DNA from: Devosia sp.
Lineage (GTDB): Bacteria; Pseudomonadota; Alphaproteobacteria; Rhizobiales; Devosiaceae
Assembly: GCF_028290625.1 (NCBI RefSeq)
Contig: NZ_JAQGJM010000001.1
Span: 268,360-332,359 of the forward strand
Reading direction: 5' to 3'
DNA length: 64,000 bases
Shown: positions 52,124 through 60,471 of the stretch, piece after piece
How positions within the stretch are numbered: the first letter of the stretch is position 1
Layout: the number at the start of each line of letters is the position of its first letter
Notes under the pieces: model-generated
Seen by the model: only the letters and a program-made list of their open reading frames with translations
What the model was told of the DNA's origin: nothing
The model's database searches: none
Program-made: the position numbers and the translations under genes

Positions 52124-52711
52124 CTATCGGCCGTCGCGGAGGTTCTCGATTTTGTCGAACCGCAGTTCAACCTCGGAAAATCTTGCAAGGCATCCATTGC
52201 CTGTGGGGGACTGCGAGGACATGCCGATGGTCAACGGCCCCGATCCAAGGGGCAGGGCGAACCAGCGCAGGAAGCGCCAGTACTTGCCGTCGGATGAGAA
52301 GTGGAAGGCAAATACGCCATTCTCCGCATAGAGTCGTAGGTAGGCGAACTCCGCGTCAAGACGCGGCCCGTCGGAATCGTCGGACGTAGAGTTGGTTATG
52401 ACGCTGACAATGGTCGGCAGCTGTTGCGGCGAGTATTCAAAGGCGAGCTTGCCCCATGCCGCTGCCGATGTTTCGACGAACAGCGCGCCCGCATCATATG
52501 ACGAGGCGAAGATCGGAGCGACTTTCGCCTGCAGCGAGAAAACCGGAGCATCGATCTGTCTGGCGAGCCTGGGGACGTTCTGGCGCCGTGACTTGCCATA
52601 GGGCTCGTAGAACCAATCGGTATCGGCATTGGCCGCGATGGTCGCTTCTGCCGCGAGAGCGGTGATGGATCCAAAGGCCAGGCTCTGCTTCTCAAAACCG
52701 GTGATGGTCAT
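52124..52711 (-). CDS. DUF1349 (concanavalin A-like) domain protein
   Basis: 195 residues without signal peptide. WFYEPYGKSRRQNVPRL near residue 33, ASSYDAGALFVETSAAAWGK and a later FAYLRLYAENGVFAFHFSSDG followed by WFALP match the DUF1349 beta-sandwich family (related to yeast 'regulation of enolase' protein and LamG-like lectins), suggesting carbohydrate binding. Divergent from the module 2 HpsN-like gene with a LacI-type operator 21 bases before its ATG, so it belongs to the same regulon. Role unknown. Confidence 0.78.
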   Translation of the reverse strand: MTITGFEKQSLAFGSITALAAEATIAANADTDWFYEPYGKSRRQNVPRLARQIDAPVFSLQAKVAPIFASSYDAGALFVETSAAAWGKLAFEYSPQQLPTIVSVITNSTSDDSDGPRLDAEFAYLRLYAENGVFAFHFSSDGKYWRFLRWFALPLGSGPLTIGMSSQSPTGNGCLARFSEVELRFDKIENLRDGR

Positions 52712-52731
52712 ATGCGAGTTCCAATCGGGTA

Positions 52732-52745
52732 TTGTATCGATCTAA
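52732..52745. promoter_or_regulatory. LacI-type operator (TTGTATCGATCTAA)
   Basis: 12 of 14 bases match TTAGATCGATCTAA, with the right half site perfect. In the 286-base divergent gap between DUF1349 and the module 2 HpsN-like gene. Confidence 0.55.
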
Positions 52746-52997
52746 TATTGATTTTCGATATACCGCATTTTCATGCCGGGGCAAGCGGCAAAACCGGAGC
52801 GACTTCAATATTCGCGACCTCCAGACCATGCCTGTCAGGCACGCGCCAATCTGGCGCAGCGTAGTACGTCAGGTTGCGCCATGCCCGCTGCACGTTGCGA
52901 AATAGTCGGCGTCGGCAAAACGGTATCTGCTCCTGTCATGGATCTGACATGGGTGCTGACGGCGCCACGTCATCAATTTGACTGACCGGAGATACCT

Positions 52998-54338
52998 ATG
53001 GCCCGTGTGCTCAAAAAAGCGCGACTCAACACAAAGGATGAGTCGGTCGGCGTCGAACTGCGAAGCACCGTCAGCCAGATCCTGCTCGATGTCGAAAAGC
53101 GGGGCGACGACGCGGTCCGCGACTGGTCAATTAAGTTCGACCGCTTCGAACGGCAGAGCTATCGTCTCGAGGGCGCCGAAATCCGCCGCTGCATCGAAAG
53201 CCTGACGCCGCGAGCGGTAGCCGATATCGAATTCGCCCAGGAGCAGGTCGCCAACTTCGCACGCGCCCAGCGCGCTACCATGTCCGAGCTGCGCGTTGAA
53301 ACGTTGCCCGGGGTCATTCTGGGTCACAAACACATACCCATCGGCAATGTCGGTTGCTACGTTCCCGGCGGGAAGTACCCGTTGCTGGCGTCGGCGCACA
53401 TGTCGGTACTGACCGCCAAGGTAGCGGGGTGTGATCGCGTAATCACCTGCGCGCCGCCTTATCTCGGCGAGCCTGCCAGGGCGATTGTCGCGGCGCAAGC
53501 CATGGCTGGCGCCGACGAGATCTATGTCATGGGCGGTGTTCAAGGTATTGCCGCTATGGCGATTGGCACCCAGACCATCCAGCCGGTGGATATGCTGGTG
53601 GGTCCCGGCAATGCCTATGTGGCCGAGGCCAAGCGGCAATTGTTTGGCAGGGTCGGGATCGACCTGTTCGCCGGTCCGACCGAGACCCTGGTGATTGCCG
53701 ATGACAGTGTTGACGGTGAGCTCTGTGCCACCGACCTGCTCGGGCAAGCCGAGCACGGCCCCAATTCGCCCGCGGTGCTGCTGACGACGTCGGAAAAGCT
53801 GGCGGCGGACACCGCGCGCGAGATTGAACGGTTGCTTGAAATCCTGCCCACCGCTGCAATCGCGCGCCGGGCTTGGGAGGACTACGGCGAGATCATCCTC
53901 TGCGCTGACAATGAGGACATGCTTGCCGAAGCGGACCGCATCGCTTCGGAGCACGTGCAGATCATGACGGCCGACAATGATTTCTTCGTCCAGCGCATGC
54001 AGAACTACGGTGCCATGTTCATCGGACCACGCACCAATGTGGCCTTCGGCGACAAGGTGATCGGCACCAACCACACGCTGCCCACCAACCGGGCCGCCCG
54101 CTACACCGGCGGCCTGTGGGTCGGCAAGTTTCTCAAGACCTGCACCTTCCAGGAAGTCGTCACCGACCAAGCGAGCGCCATGGTCGGGGCCTACGCGTCT
54201 CGGCTTTGTCACCTCGAGGGATTCGTCGGTCACGCCGAGCAGGCCAACATCCGCGTGCGGCGCTATGGCCGCAGAAACATCCCATATGGCGGCATCGTCG
54301 AGCCCGATCCGGCGTCGGCACCGGCTGAACCTGAATAA
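52998..54338 (+). CDS. HpsN / histidinol-dehydrogenase-family dehydrogenase, module 2
   Basis: 446 residues, clearly paralogous along its whole length to the protein at 31675-32982. Catalytic set intact: [32 protein letters not shown] and [10 protein letters not shown]. HpsN-branch features [13 protein letters not shown] and [14 protein letters not shown] are present. Predicted NAD+-dependent four-electron oxidation of a terminal alcohol or aldehyde to the acid. First gene of a two-gene unit with the ThDP enzyme (16-base gap). No his-operon genes nearby. The substrate is unknown; sulfopropanediol is the only characterised HpsN substrate I can cite. Confidence 0.85.
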   Translation: MARVLKKARLNTKDESVGVELRSTVSQILLDVEKRGDDAVRDWSIKFDRFERQSYRLEGAEIRRCIESLTPRAVADIEFAQEQVANFARAQRATMSELRVETLPGVILGHKHIPIGNVGCYVPGGKYPLLASAHMSVLTAKVAGCDRVITCAPPYLGEPARAIVAAQAMAGADEIYVMGGVQGIAAMAIGTQTIQPVDMLVGPGNAYVAEAKRQLFGRVGIDLFAGPTETLVIADDSVDGELCATDLLGQAEHGPNSPAVLLTTSEKLAADTAREIERLLEILPTAAIARRAWEDYGEIILCADNEDMLAEADRIASEHVQIMTADNDFFVQRMQNYGAMFIGPRTNVAFGDKVIGTNHTLPTNRAARYTGGLWVGKFLKTCTFQEVVTDQASAMVGAYASRLCHLEGFVGHAEQANIRVRRYGRRNIPYGGIVEPDPASAPAEPE

Positions 54339-54354
54339 CATCAAGGGGAACGAA

Positions 54355-56169
54355 ATGAGTAAAAAGGTAAAATTGACCGGCGGCGAGATCGTCAGTCATT
54401 CGCTGAAGAACTACGGCGTCGAGTATGTCGCCGGCGTGCCGGGGCACGGCAATTGGGCCCTGATCGATGCCTTTCTGCAGAAGGGTGGCGACATTCCCTT
54501 CATCCAGACCATGCACGAGCAGAGCGCCGTGCACATGGCGGATGGCTATTTCCGCGCCAGCGGCAAGCCCATGGCGTGCACCACTTCGGTCGGGCCTGGC
54601 GCTACCAACACGATCATCGGCCTCGCGACCGCCTACACGGACTCCACGGCCTTGTTCTACATCAACGGCGCTCCCGCCACGCACATGAAGGGACATGGCG
54701 TGATGCAGGAGATCGAGCGCCAGAACGAGAACTCCTTCAGCCGCGTCGTAGAGCCAGTGGTGAAGCGCTCCTACAAGGTGGGCCGGGTCGACGAGGTGCC
54801 TTTCATCATGCATCGCGCCTTCAACACCATGCTGTCGGGCCGCCCCGGCCCGGTGCATGTGGAACTGCCGATGGACCTGCAATGCGAAAGCGCCGAGGTC
54901 CAGCTGCACGACCTGGCAACGCGTATGCCAGTAGGGGTCACCCATCCGGATCCGCGGGCAATCGAGAAGGCCGTGGAGCTGTTGCTCAAGGCGGAGCGTC
55001 CGGTGATCGTCGCCGGCGGCGGGGCCATTACAGCCAATGCGTCTGCGGCCCTGACCGCGGTTGCCGAGCGGCTTGGTGCCGCCGTTTGCTACACTTGGAA
55101 CGGCAAGGGCGCGATCGATGACACGCACGAGTTGTGCATTGGCGCCGTTGGCCAAACCGGCACGAGCAGCGGCAACACCATTACCGCCTCGGCCGACGTG
55201 GTAATGTCGGTGGGGTGCCGCTTCACCGACTGGTCGGCCTCGTCCTATGCCAAAGGCGTGAGCTTCTCGATCCCACCTGGCAAGCTCATCCACATCGATC
55301 TCGATCCCCATGAGATCGGCAAGAACTATCCGACAGAAGTCGGTATCGTCGCCGATGCGCGCGTCACGCTGGAGGCGATCCTGGCAAGCGTGTCAGACCT
55401 CCAGTCTTCCCGTGTCCGCGCGCGGCGGGAGCCGTTCCTGACCGACGTCAAGGCCGCCAAGGCCAAGTGGGAAGCGGCCCTGTCGCCGCGTCGCGATTCA
55501 CGCGTTTCGCCTTTCACCTCGCAGCGTCCGCTCGCGGTCCTGCGTGAAGTCCTCGATCGCCGTGGCATCGTTGTGGTCGGCTCTGGCAATGCCCAGGGTG
55601 CCGTCAAGCAGGGTTTCCCCGTCTACGAGCCGCGCACCCACATCACGTCCGGCTCATTCTCGCCCATGGGTTGGGCGCTGCCGGCCGCGCTGGGCGTCAA
55701 GCTCGCCTGTCCGGACCGGCCGGTGGTCTGTATCCTCGGGGATGGTGACTTCATGATGTGCCTGCCCGAGATCGCCGTCGCGGCGATGCACAACATCCCA
55801 GTGGTGTTCTTCGTGCAGAACAATTCCGGCTACATGTCGATCCGCGGCGGCCAGCGCAAGTTCATGGGTCGCCATGTCGGGTCCGAGTTCAACCGCCAGC
55901 CGGGCAACAGCGAGCCTTACTCGGCCGATTTCGCCGGTGTCGCCAAGAATTTCGGCATCGAGGCGTGGCGCGTCGACTCCGATGACCTGCTCAAGCCTGC
56001 GATCGAGGCGGCACTGCGCTGCGGTGGCCCGGCCTTGGTGGAAGTCATCACCGCGCGCGATGCGGCCGGCCCGTTCACGCCGGGCTGGTGGGATTTCCCG
56101 TCGCCCGAATACTACGAGAAGGAACAGGCCGCCTACGCCGAGATGCGCGCCAAAGAACAGCACATGTAG
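54355..56169 (+). CDS. Thiamine diphosphate-dependent enzyme (acetolactate-synthase-like), module 2
   Basis: 604 residues from ATG 54355 with AAGGGG before it. Pyr domain with catalytic Glu in TMHEQSAVHMADG near residue 54, central domain starting near 200 (VIVAGGGAITANA), PP domain with GDGDFMM...QNN near 465. Paralogous to the module 1 protein with the same domain layout. Lacks a partner regulatory subunit. Acetolactate synthase, IolD-type hydrolase, Xsc-type acetyltransferase or 2-oxoacid decarboxylase are all possible. Pairing with the HpsN-like gene in both modules implies consecutive reactions. Confidence 0.88.
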   Translation: MSKKVKLTGGEIVSHSLKNYGVEYVAGVPGHGNWALIDAFLQKGGDIPFIQTMHEQSAVHMADGYFRASGKPMACTTSVGPGATNTIIGLATAYTDSTALFYINGAPATHMKGHGVMQEIERQNENSFSRVVEPVVKRSYKVGRVDEVPFIMHRAFNTMLSGRPGPVHVELPMDLQCESAEVQLHDLATRMPVGVTHPDPRAIEKAVELLLKAERPVIVAGGGAITANASAALTAVAERLGAAVCYTWNGKGAIDDTHELCIGAVGQTGTSSGNTITASADVVMSVGCRFTDWSASSYAKGVSFSIPPGKLIHIDLDPHEIGKNYPTEVGIVADARVTLEAILASVSDLQSSRVRARREPFLTDVKAAKAKWEAALSPRRDSRVSPFTSQRPLAVLREVLDRRGIVVVGSGNAQGAVKQGFPVYEPRTHITSGSFSPMGWALPAALGVKLACPDRPVVCILGDGDFMMCLPEIAVAAMHNIPVVFFVQNNSGYMSIRGGQRKFMGRHVGSEFNRQPGNSEPYSADFAGVAKNFGIEAWRVDSDDLLKPAIEAALRCGGPALVEVITARDAAGPFTPGWWDFPSPEYYEKEQAAYAEMRAKEQHM

Positions 56170-56179
56170 CATGCCGATG

Positions 56180-56200
56180 CCGCCCGGCTCTGCCGGGCGG
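56180..56200. terminator. Bidirectional terminator between module 2 ThDP gene and its regulator
   Basis: Perfect 9-base arms CCGCCCGGC / GCCGGGCGG around TCT, between converging genes, 10 bases after one stop and 5 before the other. No long T-tract on either side. Confidence 0.6.
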
Positions 56201-56205
56201 TCCAC

Positions 56206-56991
56206 CTATTGGGAATTGATGTGTTGGGACACTTCGAGCGGTATCGAGGGATCGTCGGGCGGGACAATCGAAGCGCGCCGGATCATGTCGCGTGTCGGTT
56301 TCACGTTGCCGCGAAAGTCCAACACGGCCTTGGAACAATAGGGTTCGCGTCCCGCATTGGCGGCGATCCCCGATGTCACCCCTACCAGGAACCGCATTGG
56401 CTTACGCAGCACGGGCGCGAAAATCGAAAACGTCAGTTCATTGGCCTGCAGGCGCTCGAAATCCATGAGATAGAGGCGGCCCGCTATACCCAGCACGACG
56501 CCCGAATACCTGAAGGTGAACTCGATATGCCGCGGATCGGCGCTGCTGGGGAAAGCCTCATAGTTCGAATAGAGGAACATGCCGTCCCGCTCCGTGATGC
56601 GAAGCAGCGACCGGACCACGTCGCCCCGGCAGATGGACGAATAGTGGTATTTCTCATAGACGCCGACCAGCGTTCCGAGCCAGCGCGCGTCGCTGGTGGC
56701 CAGCAGCGACGCGACCGGTTCGCTCGCCAGCAGCCGGGCGTGACCGCCCAGCGCCGCAATGACATCAAGGGCTGCGGGCCGGAAATTGGGGTCGGCGAGA
56801 TCCTGCAGCGAAATCCCGAAGAAATCGGTGATCGCCGCGAGGTTGGATCGCGAGGGGAAATGCTGCCCGGCCAGATATTTGTTGAACTGCTGTCGGTTGA
56901 TCAACAATTGCCGGCAGATTTCCGACACGTTGCCATGCCGCAGCGACAAGACGCGGATATTGCTAAGCACGACGCTGCGGTTGATTTCCAT
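56206..56991 (-). CDS. HTH regulator with uncharacterised C-terminal domain, module 2
   Basis: 261 residues, paralogue of the module 1 regulator (33158-33982). XRE-like HTH with INRQQFNKYLAGQHFPS near residue 31, then shared blocks YEKYHYSSICRG, IEFTFRYSG, MDFERLQANELTFSIFAPV, GVTSGIAANAGREPY and DPSIPLEV. No known sensor domain is recognised. Convergent with the ThDP gene and divergent from the maltose-type importer operon, so it may control both. Its start codon overlaps a weak LacI-type site at 56986. Confidence 0.8.
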   Translation of the reverse strand: MEINRSVVLSNIRVLSLRHGNVSEICRQLLINRQQFNKYLAGQHFPSRSNLAAITDFFGISLQDLADPNFRPAALDVIAALGGHARLLASEPVASLLATSDARWLGTLVGVYEKYHYSSICRGDVVRSLLRITERDGMFLYSNYEAFPSSADPRHIEFTFRYSGVVLGIAGRLYLMDFERLQANELTFSIFAPVLRKPMRFLVGVTSGIAANAGREPYCSKAVLDFRGNVKPTRDMIRRASIVPPDDPSIPLEVSQHINSQ

Positions 56992-56999
56992 CGATCCAA
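56986..56999. promoter_or_regulatory. Weak LacI-type operator at regulator start
   Basis: TTCCATCGATCCAA matches TTAGATCGATCTAA at 11 of 14 positions, with the ATCGATC core intact. It overlaps the start codon of the module 2 regulator. Could be chance. Confidence 0.3.
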
Positions 57000-57512
57000 T
57001 TCGCTCCTGACGATCCGTTTGGATTACCCCGTTTCATGTGGACGCTTCCCGACCCGCTAATGCTGCTTGTCCAGCGGGTCGACAAACTCGAGCTAAGCGG
57101 CTGCAACGTCAACAGAATTTGTGGTCGGCTGGATGTTTGTCATCCGTGTTGGAGTGCGCCGACTGCACTAGTTTGATCAATCTATACGCAAACCGTGCAT
57201 TTGCCCTTGCAAAGGCAGACAAAGTCTTTTAGATCGATCTAACGAAATCATACGGAAGCTGGGCCATGTTTGCAATCCGCAATCTCTGTCGTTTCCAAGC
57301 CTTCGACGCGCTTACCCGCCACCGGCACTTCTCCTCCCGCGGTGGCTTACTGGGCCGGTGTGCGGCAGCTCCGCATGCCGGCCATATTTACTCCCGGCGC
57401 GGGGCAGTTTCGACTGCACGCACCGCCGCGCCGATCCCGGCGTGACGTTTCCGGACGCAGGGCCACTCCCGGACGGTCCGGGACACCGCATTGACTGCCT
57501 AGGGGGAATACG
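56992..57512. other. Divergent control region before the maltose-type ABC operon (521 bases)
   Basis: Contains the perfect LacI-type operator at 57229-57242. No RNA gene seen. A 59-codon frame (57266-57445) begins near the operator but has no ribosome binding site or family resemblance. Confidence 0.5.
57229..57242. promoter_or_regulatory. LacI-type operator (perfect TTAGATCGATCTAA)
   Basis: Exact 14-base palindrome. It lies 271 bases before the first permease gene, in front of the maltose-type transport operon. Confidence 0.75.
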
Positions 57513-58463
57513 ATGACCGAAAACTTAGTCGATGGAAGGGCGCTGGACAGGCCCGGTGGAGCGGCAAGGCGCACATCGCGCTGGCCCCGCTGGCTTGCCG
57601 ACGCCGTATCGCCGCTGATGCTCACGCCGACCCTGCTCATCCTCAGCGTCTTCGTCTACGGCTTCGTGCTCTGGTCGATAGTGATCTCGTTCACCTCGTC
57701 CAAGCTCATACCCAAATATGACTTTGTCGGCCTCGAGCAGTATATTGCGCTGTGGTCGATGGATCGCTGGTACGTGGCCATCGGAAACCTTGCCATATTC
57801 TCCATCCTGTTCATCGGCCTCTCGGTGAGCCTGGGCTTGATCCTCGCCATCTTCCTGGATCAGAAGATCCGCGGCGAGAATGCCATCCGTTCGATCTATC
57901 TCTATCCGATGGCGATCTCCTTCATCGTCACCGGCACGGCCTGGAAGTGGATACTCAATCCCGGCCTCGGTATCGAAAAACTGGTGCGCGGATGGGGCTG
58001 GACGGATTTCAGCTTTGACTGGCTCGTGAACCCGTCAATGGCCATTTACACGCTGGTCATTGCCGCGGTGTGGCAGAGCTCGGGCTTTGCCATGGCCATC
58101 TTCCTTGCAGGTCTGCGCGGCGTCGACGGGGAGGTCGTCAAGGCGGCCAAGATCGACGGCGCCGGAACCTGGCTGACCTATCGGGCGATCGTCATTCCAA
58201 TGCTCCGGCCGGTGTTCCTGACCGTGTTCGTCGTCCTCACCTACCAGGCAGTGCGTTCGTTCGATCTGGTCATCTCGCTCACTGGCGCCGGCCCCGGCTT
58301 CGCGTCCGATCTGCCGGCGACCTTCATGTATCAGATGGCGTTCAGCCGCAATCGCATGAGCCTGTCGGCCGCCAGCGCCGTCATGATCTTCATGACCGTC
58401 GCGGCGATCATGGTCCCCTACATCTATTCCGAACTGCGGCGAGAGGTGAAAAATGAGCGCTGA
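57513..58463 (+). CDS. Maltose-type (CUT1) ABC transporter permease, MalF-like
   Basis: 316 residues, six predicted transmembrane segments after a basic N-terminus, with the EAA loop DGAGTWLTYRAIVIPMLRP near residue 215. Forms the membrane channel with the MalG-like gene, which it overlaps by 11 bases. The GGGGGAA ribosome site precedes its ATG. First gene of a four-gene unit: two permeases, ATPase, GMC oxidoreductase. Confidence 0.94.
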   Translation: MTENLVDGRALDRPGGAARRTSRWPRWLADAVSPLMLTPTLLILSVFVYGFVLWSIVISFTSSKLIPKYDFVGLEQYIALWSMDRWYVAIGNLAIFSILFIGLSVSLGLILAIFLDQKIRGENAIRSIYLYPMAISFIVTGTAWKWILNPGLGIEKLVRGWGWTDFSFDWLVNPSMAIYTLVIAAVWQSSGFAMAIFLAGLRGVDGEVVKAAKIDGAGTWLTYRAIVIPMLRPVFLTVFVVLTYQAVRSFDLVISLTGAGPGFASDLPATFMYQMAFSRNRMSLSAASAVMIFMTVAAIMVPYIYSELRREVKNER

Positions 58464-59355
58464 TATGGCTTTGAGTCCACGGCGTTCATCAAGCCGGGGC
58501 AACATCGGACGGACCTTGGGCCGCATCTTCATCTACGGCATCCTGATCCTCTTCGCCCTCTACTATCTGATGCCGCTCTTCGTGATGATCGTCACTTCGC
58601 TCAAGAGCATGGCCGAAATCCGGGGGGGCAACCTGATCGCCCTACCACAGAGCCCCACCTTCGAGCCGTGGCGCGTGGCCTGGATGGAAGCCTGCGTCGG
58701 AGTCGAATGTCCCGGCATCAGGGGCTTTTACGCCAACACCTTCTTCATGGTGGTGCCGGCGGTGGCGATCTCGACGATCCTGGGCGCAATCAACGGCTTC
58801 GCGCTGACCAAGTTTGCCTTCCGCGGTCACCGGTTGATCTTTGGCCTCATCATGTTCGGGTGCTTTACGCCGTACCAGGCCATTCTCATCCCAATGGCAA
58901 CCGTGTTGGGAAAGCTTGGGCTTTCCGGGCATCTCTGGGGCCTGGTGCTGATCCACGTGGTCTATGGATTGCCCTTCACCACGCTCTATTTCCGCAACTA
59001 CTACGTCTCGATCCCGCAGGACCTCGTGAAGGCCGCGCGGGTCGACGGGGCTGGGTTCTTCCGCACCTTCTGGTACATCATGCTGCCGATTTCAGGACCG
59101 ATCGCCATCGTCTCGGTGATCTGGCAGTTCACCAACATCTGGAACGACTTCCTGTTCGGCGCTTCGTTCACTTATGGCGCCAACGCGCCGATCATGGTGG
59201 CCCTCAACAACATCGTGAATACCTCGACCGGCGAGCGTCCCTACAACGTGCAAATGGCCGCGGCCATCCTCGCCGCGCTCCCTACTCTCGTCGTCTACAT
59301 CCTTGCAGGTCGATACTTCGTACGCGGCCTTGTCGCAGGCTCCGTGAAAGGCTGA
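58453..59355 (+). CDS. Maltose-type (CUT1) ABC transporter permease, MalG-like
   Basis: 300 residues, six transmembrane segments, EAA loop DGAGFFRTFWYIMLPISGP near residue 199. Includes an unusual short insert between TM1 and TM2 with two cysteines (ACVGVECPGIRG), not typical of MalG and possibly an extracytoplasmic loop. Overlaps the MalF-like gene. Substrate given by the binding protein at 63295 is not predictable. Confidence 0.94.
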   Translation: MSADMALSPRRSSSRGNIGRTLGRIFIYGILILFALYYLMPLFVMIVTSLKSMAEIRGGNLIALPQSPTFEPWRVAWMEACVGVECPGIRGFYANTFFMVVPAVAISTILGAINGFALTKFAFRGHRLIFGLIMFGCFTPYQAILIPMATVLGKLGLSGHLWGLVLIHVVYGLPFTTLYFRNYYVSIPQDLVKAARVDGAGFFRTFWYIMLPISGPIAIVSVIWQFTNIWNDFLFGASFTYGANAPIMVALNNIVNTSTGERPYNVQMAAAILAALPTLVVYILAGRYFVRGLVAGSVKG

Positions 59356-59358
59356 TCC

Positions 59359-60465
59359 ATGACCTCCCTCACCGTCAGAAACATCTCCAAGTCCTTCGGC
59401 AACTACACCGCGCTCGACAATATCAACATCGAGGCAAAGTCGGGCGAGTTCCTGGTTTTGCTCGGCCCGTCCGGATGCGGCAAATCCACCCTGCTCAACA
59501 TGATCGCCGGCCTTGAAAAGGTGCCCGAGGGGCAGGTGCTGATCGGCGACGAAGTGGTCAACGAGCTCGATCCCAAGGATCGTGACATCGCCATGGTGTT
59601 CCAGTCCTACGCGCTCTACCCCAGCATGACCGTGCGCCAGAACATGAGCTTCGGCATGCGGGTGCGGAAGGTGCCGGCGGCCGAACAGAAGGTCGCGATC
59701 GACCGGGTCTCGAAAATCCTGCAACTGGATCAAATGCTCGATCGCCGGCCGAGCCAGCTCTCCGGTGGGCAGCGGCAGCGCGTGGCGATGGGCCGGGCCC
59801 TCGTGCGGGATCCCAAGATATTCCTCTTCGACGAACCGCTGTCGAATCTGGACGCCAAGTTGCGTGTCGAGATGCGGACCGAGATCAAGAAGCTGCACCG
59901 CAAGCTCGGCGTGACCATCGTCTATGTCACGCATGACCAGATCGAGGCCATGACGCTGGCGACCAAGGTTGTGGTCATGCGCCAGGCCCGCATCCAGCAG
60001 ATCGGAACGCCGCAGGAAATCTACGATCGCCCGGAGAATCTGTACGTGGCCGGGTTCATCGGCTCGCCGCCGATGAATTTGATCCCCGGGATACTATCCG
60101 AAACTAACGGAGTGGTGTCGGTCAACCTCGTCAGTGAAGGTGGCACGATTGCGGTCCCGCTGGGCCCGGTCACCGCGGCGCAGCGGCCATTCATCGGCAA
60201 GCCGATTATCTTTGGCGCACGTCCGGAGACGATCACCGAGGCCGGGATGCTGCACGAAGGGGCCGTACCGTTCGAATTCGAGGGCAAGATCGAGGTTGTC
60301 GAGCCTACAGGTTCGGACAATCTGGTCATCATCCAACTGGGTGGCAGGGAGGCGATCGCTCGCCTGCGGCCAGGCGCGGGTGTCGTCGGCAACAAGATGC
60401 TGCTGAGCATCGATACCAAGCGCGCTCTGCTGTTCGACCCCGCCACCGAGCAGCGGATCGGATAA
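59359..60465 (+). CDS. Maltose-type ABC transporter ATP-binding protein, MalK/UgpC-like
   Basis: 368 residues. Walker A GPSGCGKS, signature LSGGQRQRVAMG, Walker B IFLFDEPLSNLD, switch His in VTHDQ, and a C-terminal TOBE-type regulatory domain from about 240 containing FGARPETI. Starts 3 bases after the MalG-like gene ends. Powers the CUT1 importer; the long C-terminal domain could be regulatory or just structural. Confidence 0.95.
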   Translation: MTSLTVRNISKSFGNYTALDNINIEAKSGEFLVLLGPSGCGKSTLLNMIAGLEKVPEGQVLIGDEVVNELDPKDRDIAMVFQSYALYPSMTVRQNMSFGMRVRKVPAAEQKVAIDRVSKILQLDQMLDRRPSQLSGGQRQRVAMGRALVRDPKIFLFDEPLSNLDAKLRVEMRTEIKKLHRKLGVTIVYVTHDQIEAMTLATKVVVMRQARIQQIGTPQEIYDRPENLYVAGFIGSPPMNLIPGILSETNGVVSVNLVSEGGTIAVPLGPVTAAQRPFIGKPIIFGARPETITEAGMLHEGAVPFEFEGKIEVVEPTGSDNLVIIQLGGREAIARLRPGAGVVGNKMLLSIDTKRALLFDPATEQRIG

Positions 60466-60471
60466 TCCATC

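Noticed and set aside
51913..52197. 94-codon minus-strand frame, considered as a transposase remnant
   Set aside because: No DDE or other transposase motif, no terminal repeats, and it overlaps the DUF1349 gene end.
57266..57445. 59-codon frame just after the operator at 57229
   Set aside because: No ribosome binding site, Arg/Ala/His-rich composition typical of random GC-rich DNA.
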